This document shows positions 60,743 to 64,000 of a stretch of 64,000 nucleotides of DNA, piece by piece; position 1 is the stretch's first letter, and the number at the start of each line of letters is the position of its first letter. The stretch lies in NCBI RefSeq assembly GCF_016019935.1, contig NZ_JAECMT010000005.1, forward strand, positions 186,006 through 250,005. The letters are read 5' to 3'. Made by a program: the position numbers and the translations under genes. The notes under the pieces were generated by a model. The model saw nothing but the letters and a program-made list of their open reading frames with translations, did not search any database and had not been told where the DNA came from. The DNA comes from Paenibacillus sp. GSMTC-2017. Lineage in GTDB: Bacteria; Bacillota; Bacilli; Paenibacillales; Paenibacillaceae.

Positions 60743-62542
60743 ATGAAAGCAATAGTTACGCAATCGACCGCGGAAAGTGCGCTCCTATCAGAGCAATATA
60801 CAGCAGTTAAGAAACGAATATTTAAACAGCTAGTAGAAGCATTGTTATTTGAAGGTGTGCTTCATGCTGATATAGCGGATAATGGCGAGGAAACTGAATT
60901 TACGATACGTGTTCAGGATGAGTCGAATAAGCCAATTATATATACGTGCTGGGGTAAAAGAAGATTAACGTTTGGAAGAATTACGTTAAGTGATAGGTGG
61001 ATAATACGCTGTGCAGATGGAATAACTGTTCCGGTAGATTCACTTGCTCAATTCGTTAGTGATATTGAACATACTATTGGGGCGGACCATAAGTTATCTG
61101 CGATGTTTGTACGTGAGCTTGAGCAGACACTATTAAATGATACGTTAGCCCAGCATTTCCGTGTGGAGCGTGGGGAATCTCTATTAGCAAGCAGTTACGA
61201 TGATCTTGAAGGCGATGTTATGGATGGACATTTGTACCATCCAAGTTACAAATCGAGAATAGGCTTTACTATTAATGATCAGTACGCATACGGTCCTGAG
61301 TTCAAAAATAATATATCTCCCATCTGGATTGCCCTCCATAAAGAAGGAGCTACTGCGGTTTGTTCATCTCACTTGGATTGGGAGTGCTGGTTAAAGGCTG
61401 AATTAGGAGAATCACAGTGGCATAACTTTAGGCAAAAACTACATCAAGCGCACGTCTCCTCTCAAGATTATATTTGGATGCCTGTTCATCCATGGCAATG
61501 GAGTAACCACATCATCCCTCACTACCATGAACAACTCCATAACAAACAAATCATATATTTGGGTGAATCCCTAGACTACTATCGTCCGCAACAATCCATC
61601 CGTACACTAACAAACTATTCTGCACCGACCAAAGCTTATACGAAATTGTCCATGAATATCGTTAACACATCTACAGGTCGTGTACTTGCGCCGCATACGG
61701 TTATGAATGCACCAATCATATCGGACTGGCTATCAGCGATTGTCCAAGGGGATACGTATTTGTCACAGGAATTAAGAGTATCGATTCTTGAGGAATTTGG
61801 AGGTGTAACTTATGAACCTTCGGGTAAAACTTCGGCTGCAACCTATGGATCATTGGGTTGTATATGGCGATCTAGCATACACACGAAATTAGTTGCAGGT
61901 GAAGAAGCGATTACTTTCACTGCGCTATGTGCTCGCGACATTGATGGAAAACCATATGTGGATCGTTGGATTCGTCAGTATGGGTTACGCAATTGGGTTA
62001 ACGGATTGCTTGAGAGCAGTATTCGCCCCATCATCCATTTACTGTATGCCCACGGCATTGCTTTTGAATCCCATGCACAAAATATGATGCTCGTTCACAA
62101 AAAAGGATGGCCGACTCGTATTGTGTTGAAAGACTTCCATGACGGCATTCGGTTTTCACGAACGCATCTTGCTGATGAAAGCATATGTCCGAGGTTACTA
62201 GAAACACCAGAGGCACATGCTAGAGTGAATCGTAACTCGTTTATCGAAACGTCCGATACGGACAATATTAGAGATCTTGTATTAGGTGCGTTTTTCTTTA
62301 TTAATTTAGGGCAGTTCGCCATCTTTTTGGAAGATCATTATCAGTTTTCAGAGTCAGAATTTTGGCAGGAAGCTAGACGGGTCATATCGGATTACCAAGA
62401 GCGGTTTACACACTTGCAAGATCGTTTCCAATTGTTTGATCTATTTACATCACACAATGAGTTGGAGCAGTTAGCCAAACGTCGATTGTTTGCCGACACG
62501 GAATTGCGCAAACATAAAGTTCGAAACCCGATGTCTATATAG
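60743..62542 (+). CDS. IucA/IucC-family NRPS-independent siderophore synthetase
   Basis: About 599 residues. NIS synthetase fold: HPWQW (in MPVHPWQWSNHI), KLSMNIVNTSTGRVLAPH, and the C-terminal FhuF-like region with ESHAQNMMLVHKKGWPTRIVLKDFHDGIRF. It uses ATP to activate a carboxylate (usually citrate or a citryl intermediate) and condense it with an amine. Type A, B or C cannot be decided by eye. ATG 60743 follows AAGGT; GTG 60734 is an alternative. Downstream of sbnAB, 53 bp away. Confidence 0.92.
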   Translation: MKAIVTQSTAESALLSEQYTAVKKRIFKQLVEALLFEGVLHADIADNGEETEFTIRVQDESNKPIIYTCWGKRRLTFGRITLSDRWIIRCADGITVPVDSLAQFVSDIEHTIGADHKLSAMFVRELEQTLLNDTLAQHFRVERGESLLASSYDDLEGDVMDGHLYHPSYKSRIGFTINDQYAYGPEFKNNISPIWIALHKEGATAVCSSHLDWECWLKAELGESQWHNFRQKLHQAHVSSQDYIWMPVHPWQWSNHIIPHYHEQLHNKQIIYLGESLDYYRPQQSIRTLTNYSAPTKAYTKLSMNIVNTSTGRVLAPHTVMNAPIISDWLSAIVQGDTYLSQELRVSILEEFGGVTYEPSGKTSAATYGSLGCIWRSSIHTKLVAGEEAITFTALCARDIDGKPYVDRWIRQYGLRNWVNGLLESSIRPIIHLLYAHGIAFESHAQNMMLVHKKGWPTRIVLKDFHDGIRFSRTHLADESICPRLLETPEAHARVNRNSFIETSDTDNIRDLVLGAFFFINLGQFAIFLEDHYQFSESEFWQEARRVISDYQERFTHLQDRFQLFDLFTSHNELEQLAKRRLFADTELRKHKVRNPMSI

Positions 62543-62562
62543 GACGATGAAGGAGGATGAAG

Positions 62563-63930
62563 ATGGAGCGGGGGAATAGCTTTTATTTAAATAGCCAATC
62601 TAGTTGGGAGTCGAATGCACGTTCATATCCTCGGAAAATTCCGATTGCGATAACTTGGGCTAAAGGAATAATGGTAAGGGACGCAGATGGAAAAAGTTAT
62701 TACGATTGTTTATCCGGTGCAGGAACATTGGCACTCGGGCACAACCATCCTGTCGTCATAGAAGCGATGCAGGAGACATTAAGAAGTGGTCTTCCGCTGC
62801 ATACGTTAGATTTAACGACGCCGATGAAGCAACAGTTCGTTGAAGAGTTGTTTCAATGTTTGCCTTCTAAGTTTGCGAATAGAGCCAAAATACAGTTCTG
62901 TGGACCAACAGGAGCAGATGGTGTAGAAGCAGCTATTAAGCTTGTGAAGACGGCAACTGGCAGACGCAATATGATGTCATTCCACGGGGGATACCATGGT
63001 ATGACAAACGGAGCACTAAGTCTTACAGGTAATTTGAGCCCAAAGCAACACGTCGCTAATCTTATGCCTGATGTTCAGTTCATGCCTTATCCTTACAACT
63101 ATCGTTGCCCATTCGGCGTCGGAGGGGATGAAGGCCATCGGATAGGCAGTCGTTATATGGAGCATGTCTTAAATGATCCCGAGAGCGGGATTGTGAGACC
63201 GGCTGGAATGATTATTGAAGTTGTGCAAGGGGAAGGCGGAGTTATACCAGCACCAGTTGAATGGCTTCGTGAAATACGACGTATGACATGTGAACGGGAA
63301 ATCCCTCTCATTATAGATGAGGTCCAGACTGGTCTTGGACGTACTGGGAAAATGTTTGCGTTTGAACATGCAGATATTACGCCGGATGTACTGGTCTTGT
63401 CGAAGGCGATTGGTGGAAGTCTTCCACTCGCAGTCATTATTTATGACGAGTCGCTGGATCAATGGCAACCAGGGGCACATGCTGGAACATTCCGCGGTAA
63501 CCAACTTGGGATGGCGGCTGGAATTGCTACGATACAGTTTATTAAGCAAAATCAAATCGATAAACATGCTGAAAAAGTTGGCGACTTATTTCAGTACCAA
63601 TTGGTAAACGTGAAATCTGATACATCCTGTATTGGCGAAGTTCGCGGCAAGGGATTAATGATAGGGGTCGAAATTGTTAATAAAGAGGGTACCCCTGATC
63701 ATCTAGGCAGTTATCCTGCTTACCCGGAACTTGCCAAAATGATTCAACAACAATGTGTGTCCCGCGGTTTAATTGTTGAGCTTGGAGGACGATATGGCAG
63801 CGTTGTACGTTTCCTGCCACCATTAATAATTACGGATGAACAAGTTCATGACATTATAGCTATATTTCATGATGCTGTAACGGCATCAGAGCGGGCGATC
63901 ATATCGAAGCTTGTGGAGGTTCTTTCATGA
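62563..63930 (+). CDS. Diaminobutyrate-2-oxoglutarate aminotransferase (class III)
   Basis: 455 residues, fold-type I class III aminotransferase: YYDCLSGAGTLALGHNHPVV, FCGPTGADGVEAAIKLVK, HGGYHGMTNGALSLTGN, VVQGEGGVIPA, IIDEVQTGLGRTGKMFAFEH and the PLP lysine in LSKAIGGSLPLAV. These match the RhbA/DAT group that makes L-2,4-diaminobutyrate from aspartate semialdehyde. ATG 62563 is 6 bases from AGGAGG, whereas ATG 62557 abuts it. The next gene starts inside its stop. It should feed a decarboxylase giving 1,3-diaminopropane. Confidence 0.9.
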   Translation: MERGNSFYLNSQSSWESNARSYPRKIPIAITWAKGIMVRDADGKSYYDCLSGAGTLALGHNHPVVIEAMQETLRSGLPLHTLDLTTPMKQQFVEELFQCLPSKFANRAKIQFCGPTGADGVEAAIKLVKTATGRRNMMSFHGGYHGMTNGALSLTGNLSPKQHVANLMPDVQFMPYPYNYRCPFGVGGDEGHRIGSRYMEHVLNDPESGIVRPAGMIIEVVQGEGGVIPAPVEWLREIRRMTCEREIPLIIDEVQTGLGRTGKMFAFEHADITPDVLVLSKAIGGSLPLAVIIYDESLDQWQPGAHAGTFRGNQLGMAAGIATIQFIKQNQIDKHAEKVGDLFQYQLVNVKSDTSCIGEVRGKGLMIGVEIVNKEGTPDHLGSYPAYPELAKMIQQQCVSRGLIVELGGRYGSVVRFLPPLIITDEQVHDIIAIFHDAVTASERAIISKLVEVLS

Positions 63931-64000
63931 CTTCATTTGCTTCCCCTCTTTTCCTTGATGGGTCGCCGGAAAGTGAATCGGCATTCCGGGAGGCCGTTCA
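63927..64000 (+). CDS. Start of a probable group II PLP decarboxylase, cut by window edge
   Basis: Only 24 residues are visible (MTSFASPLFLDGSPESESAF...). ATG overlaps the aminotransferase stop (ATGA), with GGAGGT 6 bases upstream. The 'LFL..SPESE..FREAV' opening and the position after a diaminobutyrate aminotransferase fit L-2,4-diaminobutyrate decarboxylase (RhbB/Ddc type). Too short to be sure. Confidence 0.55.
   Translation, partial: MTSFASPLFLDGSPESESAFREAV

Overview
This window looks like chromosomal DNA of a low-to-moderate GC Gram-positive, most likely Paenibacillaceae (Paenibacillus/Cohnella-like). The evidence is strong AGGAGG ribosome sites with many TTG/GTG starts, a YukD/EssC/WXG100 type VII set, copper-amine-oxidase 'stalk' domains, a Paenibacillus-style agr peptide and sbn-type siderophore genes. 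No rRNA, tRNA, insertion sequence, phage or CRISPR array was seen.

Layout: (1) 1-10971, one dense + strand operon. Tad-type pilus/secretion parts (TadZ/CpaE-like, CpaF-like ATPase, TadB, TadC, Flp-like peptide, two TadE-like pseudopilins) run straight into type VII parts (YukD ubiquitin-like protein, a predicted beta-propeller, a three-ATPase EssC without FHA domains, two WXG100-like proteins). (2) 11060-21415, cargo and surface genes: a lipase-fold pseudoenzyme; two tandem copies of a lipoprotein plus lipase pair (lipase N-terminal, helical region C-terminal, like S. aureus TslA; the lipoprotein is the likely immunity partner); a copper-amine-oxidase-domain protein; and a large secreted protein. 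(3) 21460-22860, a graveyard of gene fragments plus two small unknown genes. (4) 22902-25361, a divergent EamA transporter / MocR-type regulator pair. (5) 25791-50342, an ABC exporter followed by an NRPS/trans-AT-like PKS cluster made of many small single-function proteins, ending in an Sfp-type phosphopantetheinyl transferase. (6) 50456-56152, an agr-type quorum-sensing locus: agrB, an unlisted 53-residue agrD, three AgrC-like kinases, and an AgrA-like LytTR regulator. (7) 56223-64000, a Fur-boxed siderophore locus: an AraC/substrate-binding regulator, a small LuxR-type protein, SbnA, SbnB, an IucA/IucC synthetase, a diaminobutyrate aminotransferase and the start of a decarboxylase.

The parts that most deserve attention are these. 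First, the Tad and type VII genes are fused in one operon, with none of EsaA, EssA or EssB in view. Second, in the agr locus the kinase paired with the response regulator has a good ATP site but Gln in place of the phospho-acceptor His, while the two kinases next to agrBD keep that His but have a damaged or deleted ATP-binding domain. Together they could form a complementary heterodimeric receptor. Third, the two immunity/toxin pairs are near-identical except for one sharply bounded block spanning the end of the immunity gene and the start of the toxin gene. Fourth, LytTR-like repeats 21 bp apart sit upstream of agrBD and, more weakly, upstream of the exporter/NRPS operon, suggesting quorum control of the metabolite.

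All functional calls come from reading motifs by eye; no database or structure search was run.
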